Of a stretch of 18,774 nt of DNA, positions 1-7,531 are shown one piece after another (positions within the stretch are counted from its first letter, which is position 1; each line of letters starts with the position of its first letter). The stretch is from positions 1-18,774 of the forward strand of contig JAJDCE010000035.1 of the NCBI GenBank assembly GCA_029260985.1, in the 5' to 3' direction. The notes under the pieces are model-generated. The model made no database searches. It was not told the origin of the DNA and saw only the letters and a list, made by a program, of their open reading frames with translations. This DNA comes from Patescibacteria group bacterium (GTDB lineage: Bacteria; Patescibacteriota; Gracilibacteria; UM-FILTER-43-11). Position numbers and translations under genes: made by a program.

Positions 1-5
1 TTCGA

Positions 6-81
6 CGCAGTGAAACGAAGACGGATTGCTGTAATGAAGGATAAAAGATTGACAATCCGCGGAGTGAAACGCAGAGGATTG
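6..81. repeat. Imperfect direct repeat pair, 22-23 bp
   Basis: Bases 6-28 and 60-81 share the core AGTGAAACG followed by an AGA-GGATTG block. Aligned with two one-base gaps they differ at only a couple of positions. Between them, CGGATTG (22-28) is matched in inverted orientation by CAATCCG (53-59), so the segment could also fold. The pair may be the edge of a longer interspersed repeat that continues left of the window; that cannot be seen here. Confidence 0.55.
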
Positions 82-117
82 GTAAACTTTTGAGCATAGC
101 CCTATTGTGGTTTTTTG

Positions 118-147
118 CTTCGTTTTTTTGACACCAAAAAAATGAAG
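118..147. repeat. A/T-tract hairpin
   Basis: A 13-bp arm (118-130) pairs with 135-147 around the loop ACAC, with one G-T wobble; the centre is T7/A7. Because the T-tract lies inside the stem and not after it, this is not a standard intrinsic terminator. It lies about 190 bases upstream of the first gene, and no function can be assigned. Confidence 0.5.
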
Positions 148-309
148 AAGGGTGAACAAAACATCATCGCCTGCCGTAAAAGCAGCATAACAAAACAAAA
201 GTCAGTCGCGGCCTTCGCCGCAATCCAAATCACCAAGCTGATGAATCCTGTGGAATGATTATCGTCCAGAGTTTATTATTCTTTTTTATAGCTTAAAAAC
301 CTCTAGCCC

Positions 310-317
310 TATAAAAT
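310..317 (+). promoter_or_regulatory. Possible -10 of the 659-aa gene
   Basis: TATAAAAT lies about 23 bases before the ATG at 341. No convincing -35 is present at 16-18 bp. The leader, rich in A and T, has no Shine-Dalgarno motif. This is an assignment by position and composition only. Confidence 0.35.
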
Positions 318-340
318 AGAAATCACCATTAAATCTATTC

Positions 341-2320
341 ATGGCTTCAGAACTAGAACGATTCGAAAATAAAGAGGTTGAAGATCGTCTTCAGGAATCA
401 TCTGAGGATATGCAATCTGCCAATACTATACGAGGCGGTATGTCAGCTTTATTGAGGGACGAGGATTTCAGAAGGACGGTTGATAAAGAAGCGCTGAGGA
501 ATTATGACGACGTGGCACAAGGACGAGGCCATATAAAACCCGGTGATAAAGCAAATCTCTCGAAGTTCTATAAATTCATGAAGGAGCAATATGAAGAAGT
601 GAAGCATCTTAACAAGCGAATAAGCGGTCGTATCGACGAAGCCATTAAATCAAATATCATTTCAGATAAAGACCGAGAGTTCTACGAGGGAAAAATGAAT
701 GAAAATGTTGTAAATGGAGGGCAGAATGTAACTCGTGAAATCATGGAAAAGGCTGAGACCGAACTGACGGCTAGCCTAAAAAAAAGAGAAGAGGAGCGTA
801 AAGAATATGATTTAATTGTTCAGGGTCCGCTCGTTGAAGACGGGCAGATTAAAGTTGAAAAAGGAAAAACCATCAAAGTCCCTGACGAGAAAGGGTATTT
901 GGCAATGAAGGTTCCGGAACGACGAAAATGGCTTAAAGAAGTCAAAGACGCCTTACCAAAAGCAAAGCACTATAAAGAAAAAGAAGGGGGAATTGAGTCT
1001 AAAAAGCTTGAAGGGGAATACGAGGGTCTATTAGCAAAAGCTCAGAAGGAAGGGGTAGTTGGAAAAGCGACCATTCAAAAATTCCGTGACGAGTTTAAAA
1101 ATATAGATCTCAAAGAAAAGAAATATTGGCTTAAAGAGATGAAAAACGGCAACCAGCTTAAGCGTTATCAAAAGTTTTGGAAGGAGGCAAGAAAGGCATT
1201 GAGCGATATTGGCTACAAGCGTCTTGCAGGCCAAAAAGACAAGCTCGGCTATTCCCAGCTCGTCAATGAATTGGGGAAGGAAAAAGAAAAAGAAGGGCGA
1301 ATGATTGAAGGGGAGTATGGCAAAAAATTAGCAGGACTTGTAAAAAAAAGAGTCATTAGCAAACACACCGAAAGAGCCTTTCTTGAAGATATAAAAAGGC
1401 AGCCACATGAAAAGAAAAAGGATTATCTCAAAGCTTTTGATAGTCAAATGCAGCGCTATAAAGCGTTAAGAATTAAAATCGATCAAATGAAAGATGGAGG
1501 GTCTAGAAAAGTATTGGATGAGATGTATGACAGCGGTGAGAATGGGCATTCCGAAATCAATGCGAAATATCAGAGGCTTTCTGGTCAATCCAGCAATACA
1601 GAAGCCAATCCAAAACTCAGAGAGGCTGAGAAAGAATTGGATGCCATAGAAAACAGAAGTGTGCGTAAGGCACTAAAAGTAGGAATGGGAAAGATTGAAA
1701 AATCTCAAAAGCGAAACCTGGCAGACAGGCTCACCAGCTTTTTTGAGGGTAGATTGTCAGCCAAGATTGACCCACTTTCGTACCAGAAAACTCTCAGTGA
1801 TGCACGTGGTGAGCATCGGCAGGTCAACATCAAGGAGATAAAAGCTCACCATAGGCCAAAGCGCAGTAAGGCAGAAAAAGATGATCAGCCAAAAAAGCAG
1901 GATTATGGCAGTAGGGCAAATACACTCAGTGATTGGGAAATGCAAGATGACATTGCTGTACTCGATAGCTCAACGAGCAAAGATGATGAGCCGGTTGTTA
2001 CAAAAGATGAATACAAAAAAAAGTTACCTCATAGGGCAAAAACCCACGTAAATGCCACAAAAACATTTGTCAGAAAAACCTTCTACACTGAATCAGATAA
2101 AGAAAAGCATGTAATGAGAGCTCAAATAAATTCCAAAGAAGGAGTGAACTCTTTAAATAGTATTCAGGGAATAAATAGACAAACCGATGACCTGTCCGTA
2201 AATGTGTGGGCAGACAATCGGGTGAACGAATTAAAATTAGATGATGTAAGAGCGACTATTCGATATCTTCGAAAAAACATTGCCAACACTACCGAAGAAG
2301 CTGAGAAAAAAGCGGCTTAA
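341..2320 (+). CDS. Hypothetical charged helical repeat protein, 659 aa
   Basis: I do not recognise the family. The protein is very rich in Lys and Glu, with no signal peptide or membrane segment, so it is probably cytosolic. A unit recurs at about residues 224-280 and 322-378: [L/I]EGEY, a helix ending in a GVV/RVIS turn, an aromatic-containing helix, then K-K-x-[WY]-L-K and an RY helix. Partial copies appear at about 91-120 (ISGRIDEAIKSNIIS) and 180-210 (ERRKWLKEVKDAL). The tail after about residue 500 is polar and probably disordered until about 560. The ATG was chosen as the first start after the upstream AT-rich leader; no Shine-Dalgarno is visible. It converges on the GH15 gene and the two stop codons share TTAA, leaving no room for an intergenic terminator. 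A scaffold or nucleic-acid-binding role is possible from charge alone, but this is unsupported. Confidence 0.85.
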   Translation: MASELERFENKEVEDRLQESSEDMQSANTIRGGMSALLRDEDFRRTVDKEALRNYDDVAQGRGHIKPGDKANLSKFYKFMKEQYEEVKHLNKRISGRIDEAIKSNIISDKDREFYEGKMNENVVNGGQNVTREIMEKAETELTASLKKREEERKEYDLIVQGPLVEDGQIKVEKGKTIKVPDEKGYLAMKVPERRKWLKEVKDALPKAKHYKEKEGGIESKKLEGEYEGLLAKAQKEGVVGKATIQKFRDEFKNIDLKEKKYWLKEMKNGNQLKRYQKFWKEARKALSDIGYKRLAGQKDKLGYSQLVNELGKEKEKEGRMIEGEYGKKLAGLVKKRVISKHTERAFLEDIKRQPHEKKKDYLKAFDSQMQRYKALRIKIDQMKDGGSRKVLDEMYDSGENGHSEINAKYQRLSGQSSNTEANPKLREAEKELDAIENRSVRKALKVGMGKIEKSQKRNLADRLTSFFEGRLSAKIDPLSYQKTLSDARGEHRQVNIKEIKAHHRPKRSKAEKDDQPKKQDYGSRANTLSDWEMQDDIAVLDSSTSKDDEPVVTKDEYKKKLPHRAKTHVNATKTFVRKTFYTESDKEKHVMRAQINSKEGVNSLNSIQGINRQTDDLSVNVWADNRVNELKLDDVRATIRYLRKNIANTTEEAEKKAA

Positions 2321-4287
2321 GAAAGTTCTTCCAAGCGTTCATTGTATTTGAGCACTGTTTCAATAAAAGTCGCATGACTCCAGGTTAGCGGAGCGACCGA
2401 AAGATGATCCCCATTAAAAGGGTTTAGCTGTTCAGGAAGGACGCCAGCATTGTTCATGTGGTTAATCGTCCATTGTAAGTACTTCTCAACCGGCTTTAAA
2501 CCCTCCAGGTCATCGGCGACAGCCATTAGCCATTGAGCATGCCAAAGGGTAGTAATGATCCAGGGATTTCCAGGTACAGAACTATAATCATCTTTAACCT
2601 GTTGGTATTCATCATTTTCGTAGCGAGTTAAACCTCCCACCTCCGTATTAACCGAAAGGGCTTTGAAAATAGCCTGATTCGTATCAAAAATTCTGTCGTC
2701 GTCGGGTGGCAATATTCCGAATATCCAAAGGGCGTGCATGCTGGCATCGATGATGGGATCCTTGATGAGTTCGCCTGTTTTTTCATCAACCGTTAACCGC
2801 TTTAAGAATCTGTTTTTATCCTCGTCATATAAATATTTCAATGTGGATTCACGAACCTCAAAGGCAGCTTTTTCATAGCGCTTATGATGATTGGAATGGC
2901 CGAGTATTTTAGATAGATAGGCAGCGGCCATCAGTCCGGCATAAACCGTTGAACAAGTATAGGCGCTAATCCCTCTTTCCCGTTCCCATAAATCATAACT
3001 CGGAAGCGGAAGACCTGTTTTTTTATCACGAAAATCAACTAAAAAATTACCCATACCCCGAATGAGTGGCATGTACATTTCCTGTAAAAATTCTATGTCG
3101 CCAAAACTTTGAAAGTGCTGATAGAGGCCGTAAAGCACTAACCCTGTTTCATCCTCCTGAATGGGCAGTTGTCGTCGCCCATCCTTAAAAGACGGATGCC
3201 ACGAAGAGCCCACCGAACGATCAGCATTGTACTTGGGTAAAAGGTAGCCTTCTTGAGTCACAGTCTCGGCACAGAATTCATAAAAACGCTTGCTGATTTC
3301 ACTGTAACCAGACCGATCGAGAGCAAGAGACACCCAGGCCCCATCCCGTGGCCACATGTACGTGTAAGTGTCTTTATTGAATTTCATAATATCCAGATCA
3401 GTAGAGGCAATGATGGCTCCACGATTATCAATCTGCGTCCTCATAATAAGGAGGCTCTGCTTGTAATGTTTTTGAATATCAGATGGAATTGAAGCGATTT
3501 TTTCTGGATCTTTATTGACCCAGCTTTCCCAGTAATTGATGGTATTTTTTAAAAGTTTCTCAGGGGTTTCCGTCATAATAAAATCATGCTGGCGTCTGAC
3601 TTCTCCCATCTTTTGCCCCGCGCAAATCCAAAAGTAAACAACAGCTTTCTCGTTTGCTTTTACATGGGCATTGATCTGAACGGTGGAGTCGACCGAACCT
3701 TGTTCGATGCCATTCTCCTGAAGTTCTCCATCTTCAGCGTCTTTCCAGGTTCCTTCCTTGCCCTGATACTCACTTTTTCCAGTCGTAAAAGAATCAAGTC
3801 CACAGGCTTCCGTGCTGCATCCGCTAAACCAGAAATACCGTTTTTTACGGTAATGAATCATAGCCCCCGGTTTAGGTTCGTAAAAAGCAGTGTCTTGCTG
3901 CTTATCACCGTAAAGGTGAAGATCCTGATTAAAAAAGAGTTTGAGAGATCGATCCGTATCGTAATGATTTTCGATCGTAATTTTTCTTATAAAGACATTT
4001 TCAGTTGGGTAAACAAAATCATTAAAATGAAACGTTAGCCCTAATTCTTCATGGCTGGCTTTAGAGTCAGTTACAAGTGTATCGCTTAGGTAGCCAACCT
4101 CATGTTTCCAGCTGTCCTCATAAAGCCATGAAAACCGGTCATCGACATGAACCCCAACACGGTGCAAATGTTGATAGGCAATATGATTTTCCATGCCAAC
4201 ATGGGGATAATATAGATCCCTCAACATGTTTTTAGAGTCGAGTCCGACCAGTAAATTGCCGTTGCCTGTGACCAGTGAACGGGGCAT
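2317..4287 (-). CDS. GH15 glucoamylase-type glucan hydrolase, 656 aa
   Basis: Likely releases glucose from the non-reducing ends of alpha-glucans (glucoamylase-type), in the cytoplasm since no signal peptide is present. The architecture is that of prokaryotic GH15: an N-terminal beta-sandwich (about 1-250) followed by an (alpha/alpha)6 barrel. Visible family motifs are MWPRDGAW at about 311-318, DLWERERG at about 432-439 with the presumed general acid Glu435, and VLPEQLNP at about 616-623 with the presumed base Glu619, followed by TWSHA. Length is normal for the family. It is last in the GT4-GH57-GH15 run, 64 bases after GH57, and the gap is filled by a heptamer-repeat dyad. No Shine-Dalgarno precedes the ATG. 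GH15 also contains trehalases and dextran glucosidases, so exact linkage preference is inferred from the neighbours. Confidence 0.9.
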   Translation of the reverse strand: MPRSLVTGNGNLLVGLDSKNMLRDLYYPHVGMENHIAYQHLHRVGVHVDDRFSWLYEDSWKHEVGYLSDTLVTDSKASHEELGLTFHFNDFVYPTENVFIRKITIENHYDTDRSLKLFFNQDLHLYGDKQQDTAFYEPKPGAMIHYRKKRYFWFSGCSTEACGLDSFTTGKSEYQGKEGTWKDAEDGELQENGIEQGSVDSTVQINAHVKANEKAVVYFWICAGQKMGEVRRQHDFIMTETPEKLLKNTINYWESWVNKDPEKIASIPSDIQKHYKQSLLIMRTQIDNRGAIIASTDLDIMKFNKDTYTYMWPRDGAWVSLALDRSGYSEISKRFYEFCAETVTQEGYLLPKYNADRSVGSSWHPSFKDGRRQLPIQEDETGLVLYGLYQHFQSFGDIEFLQEMYMPLIRGMGNFLVDFRDKKTGLPLPSYDLWERERGISAYTCSTVYAGLMAAAYLSKILGHSNHHKRYEKAAFEVRESTLKYLYDEDKNRFLKRLTVDEKTGELIKDPIIDASMHALWIFGILPPDDDRIFDTNQAIFKALSVNTEVGGLTRYENDEYQQVKDDYSSVPGNPWIITTLWHAQWLMAVADDLEGLKPVEKYLQWTINHMNNAGVLPEQLNPFNGDHLSVAPLTWSHATFIETVLKYNERLEELS

Positions 4288-4304
4288 ATTTTTGCATTAA
4301 GCTG

Positions 4305-4368
4305 TAAGTCCTAAGTCGTAAGCCAGTCGAAGCAAGCTTAAGACTTAAAACTTAGGACTTAAGACTTT
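4305..4368. repeat. Heptanucleotide repeat dyad between GH15 and GH57
   Basis: On the + strand three in-phase heptamers of the form TAAGTCN run from 4305 to 4325 (TAAGTCC, TAAGTCG, TAAGCCA). After an 8-base spacer, five in-phase inverted heptamers run from 4334 to 4368 (AAGCTTA, AGACTTA, AAACTTA, GGACTTA, AGACTTT). TAAGTCCTAAGT at 4305-4316 is perfectly complementary to 4350-4361, so the transcript can form a long stem. The array includes the last codons and the stop of the GH57 gene. The 7-bp periodicity recalls the short tandem heptanucleotide repeats known from cyanobacteria, but no relation is implied. Confidence 0.85.
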
Positions 4369-5722
4369 TAGTTTTATATTCACTCCCTACCTCCCTCAAT
4401 CGAACCCTCAAATTTTCAATGGCAACATGCATACTATCAACATTAGACCTTTTAATTTTTTCAGTTACCTTCTCTTCGAAGTCCGTAAGCGTATTCATGA
4501 AAGTAATATAGGCCTCATAGGGTGAATCATAGGGCGAGAAATACGCATGAACATCCCCATCATTCCAGTACTTGGTGCACATGTAATAAAAATGATCCGA
4601 AGTCTGAAGCCGCCGCCAATCATGAACGATCTCGTCGGAAAGTTTAGTGAGATTCGATTTGATTTCATGTTCTAAATCAAACACTCGTTTTAGGGCTGAT
4701 TCCTGCAGCGGGTTACTGAGCCACGCAGAAAGATCTCGTTCCATGTCCGCCCATGACATCAAGTGAGGAACATCAACTTCACCCACCGAATCATAGGCCT
4801 TAATAGTTTCCGAAGGAGTTTTAAAGCCGATCTGATGCTTATAAGCGTATTCGGGTAGGTGGCGCAAAAAATCAAATATCCCAGTGTCTTCCCATTGGTG
4901 TTCGCCAAAGGTTTCATAGTCCATAAAAAGGTTGATCGTTTCCCCGTCTGCTGCATTCAGCCAAGCCGCGTATTTGTCAGTGGTCAGTGGCCATTCAGAC
5001 CATCCCTGATTACTGAAACGGAAGGCAATATCGTCTGAAAGTTTGTAATTCTTTAGAAGCAATGTAAAATCTTTCGGAAGTGTTTTTCGTATACGATTTT
5101 CCTTTGCAATGCGTTGATCTTCCGAGTGAAGTTCAGCTAATTTTGGATTATGAAGATGATTGGGACTTCTCCATTCAAGATAGTGATCCCAACCTTCAGC
5201 CAGAATTCCTTTAAAGCCCATCTCCCGAATAAATTCAGCGATTTCGTTATTATAAATCAGCTCCGTATTCCGGAATACAGTTGGTTTCTTTTTGAAAAGT
5301 TTAAACACCAAATCAGCATGTTTTTTGATCTGATGGGCAAATTCTTCCTTGGAATACAGCCAGCTTAATGAGTGATAATAAGTTTCGCTCAGTACTTCAA
5401 CTCGTCCGGTAGCAAATAATTTTTTAAAAGAATCCAGCACCGACTTACCGACTTCACCGTACTCCAGACACTGTTCTAAAAACACACCTGAAAGACTGTA
5501 GCTGATTTTAAAATCAGGATGTTTTTCTAAAAGTTCAAGCATTAAAGCATTCGTAGGCAGATAACATTTATGAGCCACTTTCTCAAAAATTTTCTGATTC
5601 TCATAGTTCGTGGGTCCCTCAAAATAGTCCTGTTCATGCTCATCAAACACGCGGCGCTTGGCCAGCCGGTAGGGCTGGTGAACCTGAAAATAGAAGCAGA
5701 TGGTTTTATTGTAATGATTCAT
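4352..5722 (-). CDS. GH57 alpha-amylase-family enzyme, 456 aa
   Basis: A retaining alpha-glucan-active enzyme, likely an alpha-amylase or 4-alpha-glucanotransferase acting on cytoplasmic glycogen-like polymer; no signal peptide. The conserved GH57 regions are visible: VHQPYR (about 14-19), GRVEVLSETYYHS (about 106-118), FRNTELIYN (about 150-158) with the presumed nucleophile Glu154, FMDYETFGEHQWED (about 266-279) with the presumed acid/base Asp268, and a C-terminal helical part containing MSWADMERDLSAWLSN. The size of about 450 aa fits the short alpha-amylase-like branch better than the GH57 branching enzymes of over 500 aa. The ATG follows the TAG of the upstream GT4 gene with zero spacing, implying coupled translation. 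The last few codons (KSLKS) are made of the heptamer repeat, suggesting the original stop was lost or the tail was acquired. Confidence 0.9.
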   Translation of the reverse strand: MNHYNKTICFYFQVHQPYRLAKRRVFDEHEQDYFEGPTNYENQKIFEKVAHKCYLPTNALMLELLEKHPDFKISYSLSGVFLEQCLEYGEVGKSVLDSFKKLFATGRVEVLSETYYHSLSWLYSKEEFAHQIKKHADLVFKLFKKKPTVFRNTELIYNNEIAEFIREMGFKGILAEGWDHYLEWRSPNHLHNPKLAELHSEDQRIAKENRIRKTLPKDFTLLLKNYKLSDDIAFRFSNQGWSEWPLTTDKYAAWLNAADGETINLFMDYETFGEHQWEDTGIFDFLRHLPEYAYKHQIGFKTPSETIKAYDSVGEVDVPHLMSWADMERDLSAWLSNPLQESALKRVFDLEHEIKSNLTKLSDEIVHDWRRLQTSDHFYYMCTKYWNDGDVHAYFSPYDSPYEAYITFMNTLTDFEEKVTEKIKRSNVDSMHVAIENLRVRLREVGSEYKTKSLKS

Positions 5723-6952
5723 CTAGGCTGGAGCCAGCGCTCGCTTATAGCTATTAATTATATCCTTCGCCCGATCCACCCAAGTCATTTTCTCAACCTC
5801 TACCATACTTCTCTCCATCAGAGTTTGTTGTAGTGCAGGATACTGAAGAACGGCTAAAGCCTGATTAGCCATTTCATCAATGTCCCAAAAATCGACCCGT
5901 AATGCATTTTTAACAACTTCCGAAACACCCGATTGTTTTGAAATGAGGACAGGTGCTCCATTTCGAATCGCTTCAAGCGGCGCGATTCCGAAAGGCTCAG
6001 AGACCGACGGCATAACGTATAGATCAGCTGATTGGTAAGCACGAGCGACTTCATCCCCCTTAAGAAATCCGGAAAAGAGGACATTTCGTTCAATACCAAG
6101 ATCAACTGACATCGAAATGACTTGTTCCATCATATCTCCATCACCCGCCATCACAAATTTAACGTTTTGATTTGTTTCTAATACTTTTTTTGCCATCTGA
6201 AGAAAATAATCCGGCCCTTTCTGCATGGTCATCCGCCCTAAAAAAAGTACAATCTGATCATCCTCATTTAAACTGTGAGTTTTTTGATATTGAGTGAATT
6301 CTGGCTTCACAGCGTTATGAACCACATCGATTTTATGAGCAGGAATACCATAATTTTTTACTAACATCTGCTTTGTAAAATCACTCACTGCGATCACCCG
6401 GTTAGCATGCTCCATGCCCCGGCGCTCCATGTCATAAACTTGCTGATTGGGATTTTCTCCGCATCTGTCAAACTCAGTAGCGTGCACATGCATAACATGT
6501 GGTTTGCCAGAAAGTTTCTTAGCCTGGATACCAGCCTCTGTTGTCAGCCAGTCGTGGCTATGAATAATATCGTGAGGCACTTCCGCTGCATACATAGCCG
6601 CCTGGCTTGCGTAACGATAAACTTCATCCATCAGGTTTGAGCCATACAGCTGTGGCGCAGAAGAATTTTTTTTAATCGATTCAAGAAAGGTTCTATAGCT
6701 TTCCATTGTTGCATAAGGGGAATAAAGCGTCGAAGAGAGCTTTACGGCATTAACAGTTCCTCCTGATTCATGGGCATTGAGCAGCTTAAAAGCTTTTGAG
6801 TCAAATTGCTGCATTTCCGGAGTTACTTTAGGGAGCACCAGGTGAACCTGCTGACCGTTATGAATAAGCCCCTCCACAATGCCGTGACATGCAACACCCA
6901 AACCTCCGCTGTTATGTGGGGGAAATTCCCACCCAAACATAAGTACCTGCAT
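5723..6952 (-). CDS. GT4 glycosyltransferase, glycogen-synthase-like, 409 aa
   Basis: A GT-B fold retaining glycosyltransferase, probably elongating an alpha-1,4-glucan from a nucleotide-glucose donor, judging by its operon partners GH57 and GH15. Visible features: an N-terminal GWEFPPHNSGGLGVAC loop (7-22) of the glycogen-synthase-like GT4 group, HSHDWL at about 131-136, HATEFDR at about 157-163, FLGRMTMQKG (237-246) opening the C-terminal Rossmann domain, and the E-x7-E motif Glu319/Glu327 in SEPFGIAPLEA. No signal peptide or membrane segment. ATG at 6952 is preferred because it sits about 25 bases after the predicted transcription start; an internal Met5 is an alternative. The leader is AT-rich without Shine-Dalgarno. 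It is the first gene of the operon. Related GT4 enzymes make other glucosides, so the glycogen assignment rests on context. Confidence 0.85.
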   Translation of the reverse strand: MQVLMFGWEFPPHNSGGLGVACHGIVEGLIHNGQQVHLVLPKVTPEMQQFDSKAFKLLNAHESGGTVNAVKLSSTLYSPYATMESYRTFLESIKKNSSAPQLYGSNLMDEVYRYASQAAMYAAEVPHDIIHSHDWLTTEAGIQAKKLSGKPHVMHVHATEFDRCGENPNQQVYDMERRGMEHANRVIAVSDFTKQMLVKNYGIPAHKIDVVHNAVKPEFTQYQKTHSLNEDDQIVLFLGRMTMQKGPDYFLQMAKKVLETNQNVKFVMAGDGDMMEQVISMSVDLGIERNVLFSGFLKGDEVARAYQSADLYVMPSVSEPFGIAPLEAIRNGAPVLISKQSGVSEVVKNALRVDFWDIDEMANQALAVLQYPALQQTLMERSMVEVEKMTWVDRAKDIINSYKRALAPA

Positions 6953-6983
6953 TTGTTTTTCTTTTTATTTAAAAAATCCTTAT

Positions 6984-7012
6984 ATTATAGCAGAAATAAG
7001 CCAAAAACTCAA
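6984..7012 (-). promoter_or_regulatory. Strong sigma70-type promoter of the glucan operon
   Basis: On the minus strand, TTGAGT (7012-7007), a 17-bp spacer and TATAAT (6989-6984) form a near-consensus promoter; TGC just before the -10 gives an extended -10 element. The predicted start is near 6977, giving a leader of about 25 bases before the GT4 ATG. The -35 lies in the 3' arm and U-tract of the terminator of the preceding gene. Confidence 0.8.
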
Positions 7013-7026
7013 TCCCATAGGATTGA
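7003..7026 (-). terminator. Intrinsic terminator after the 129-aa gene
   Basis: On the minus strand TCAATCC (7026-7020) pairs with GGATTGA (7015-7009) around a TATG loop and is followed by GTTTTT (7008-7003). It lies about 90 bases after the stop of the 129-aa gene. The 7-bp stem is short and has only three G-C pairs, so termination may be partial. Confidence 0.6.
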
Positions 7027-7043
7027 CGGATTTGTCAAATAGT

Positions 7044-7068
7044 ACAGGCTAATAAAGCCTGTTTTTTT
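7044..7068 (+). terminator. Orphan + strand terminator-like hairpin
   Basis: ACAGGCT (7044-7050), loop AATAA, AGCCTGT (7056-7062), then a T-tract to 7068: a textbook intrinsic terminator on the + strand. No + strand gene lies upstream. It could end antisense transcription, end a small RNA, or simply act as a stable hairpin in the minus-strand transcript, where a run of A residues precedes it. Confidence 0.6.
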
Positions 7069-7113
7069 GCAGATCAAAAAAGCAAATGTAACAATTGCTC
7101 TAATTATGTCATT

Positions 7114-7503
7114 TTAAGCCGCTATTGCTTCATTTCCTCCCTTTGGCGTATCTGATACTGTCGCCTCAGACAATTTTGTTACCCTTGCCTCCTCAAGTGT
7201 TATTTCCACACCTTCCGTAATAGTCTCTATTGCCTCTGCAATTGTTTCTATCTCCTCTGCTTCTGATGCACTAACTTCGATTAAGCCTTTAGTAATTTTT
7301 TTTCGTAGCATTTCAATAAACTCTGGAGACCCCTTATACGCAACTACCTCTCTATTCCCATTAGTAGCTTTATCTGGTATCCAGCCAGATTTATATAAAC
7401 AGGCTGAAATTGCATCGCGAACTGAAAGACCATCTGGGTAAGCTGAAGCTAGCTCATCAGTATTAATAGCTGCCACGTAAATAGTTTCCTTATTCCCTCT
7501 CAT
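7114..7503 (-). CDS. Hypothetical acidic protein, 129 aa
   Basis: I do not recognise the family. The first 75 residues look folded: a beta-strand start (ETIYVAAIN), the helix DGLSVRDAISACLYKSG, a WIPDKATNG turn, then EFIEMLRKKITKGL. The remainder is acidic with a small internal repeat (IETIAEAIETIT) and a polar tail. There is no signal peptide. It has its own promoter and terminator and sits alone between the giant surface protein and the glucan operon. The ATG at 7503 has no Shine-Dalgarno. Reading frame, upstream -10 boxes and a downstream terminator together support a real gene. Confidence 0.65.
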   Translation of the reverse strand: MRGNKETIYVAAINTDELASAYPDGLSVRDAISACLYKSGWIPDKATNGNREVVAYKGSPEFIEMLRKKITKGLIEVSASEAEEIETIAEAIETITEGVEITLEEARVTKLSEATVSDTPKGGNEAIAA

Positions 7504-7531
7504 AAATATTGATTTTTAGGAAAGCGACGTA

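Larger units (their letters stand above)
1..340. other. Gene-free left edge with short repeats
   Basis: No credible gene lies here. The + frame starting at base 1 is open to a TGA at 91-93 and encodes a short, very basic peptide in which AVKRRRI and GVKRRGL are the translation of a direct repeat, so it looks like repeat sequence and not like the end of a conserved protein. A further 38-codon frame (142-258) has no recognisable content. The stretch does hold an imperfect direct repeat (6-28 and 60-81), an inverted pair CGGATTG/CAATCCG (22-28 and 53-59), and an A/T-tract hairpin (118-147), listed separately. It reads as degenerate intergenic repeat DNA. Confidence 0.6.

Noticed and set aside
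142..258. 38-codon + frame starting MKKGEQN
   Set aside because: Short, no promoter or homology I can recognise, and its start sits inside the A/T hairpin.
3586..4038. 150-codon + frame opposite the GH15 gene
   Set aside because: It lies wholly in a gene with intact catalytic motifs on the minus strand and has no recognisable content.
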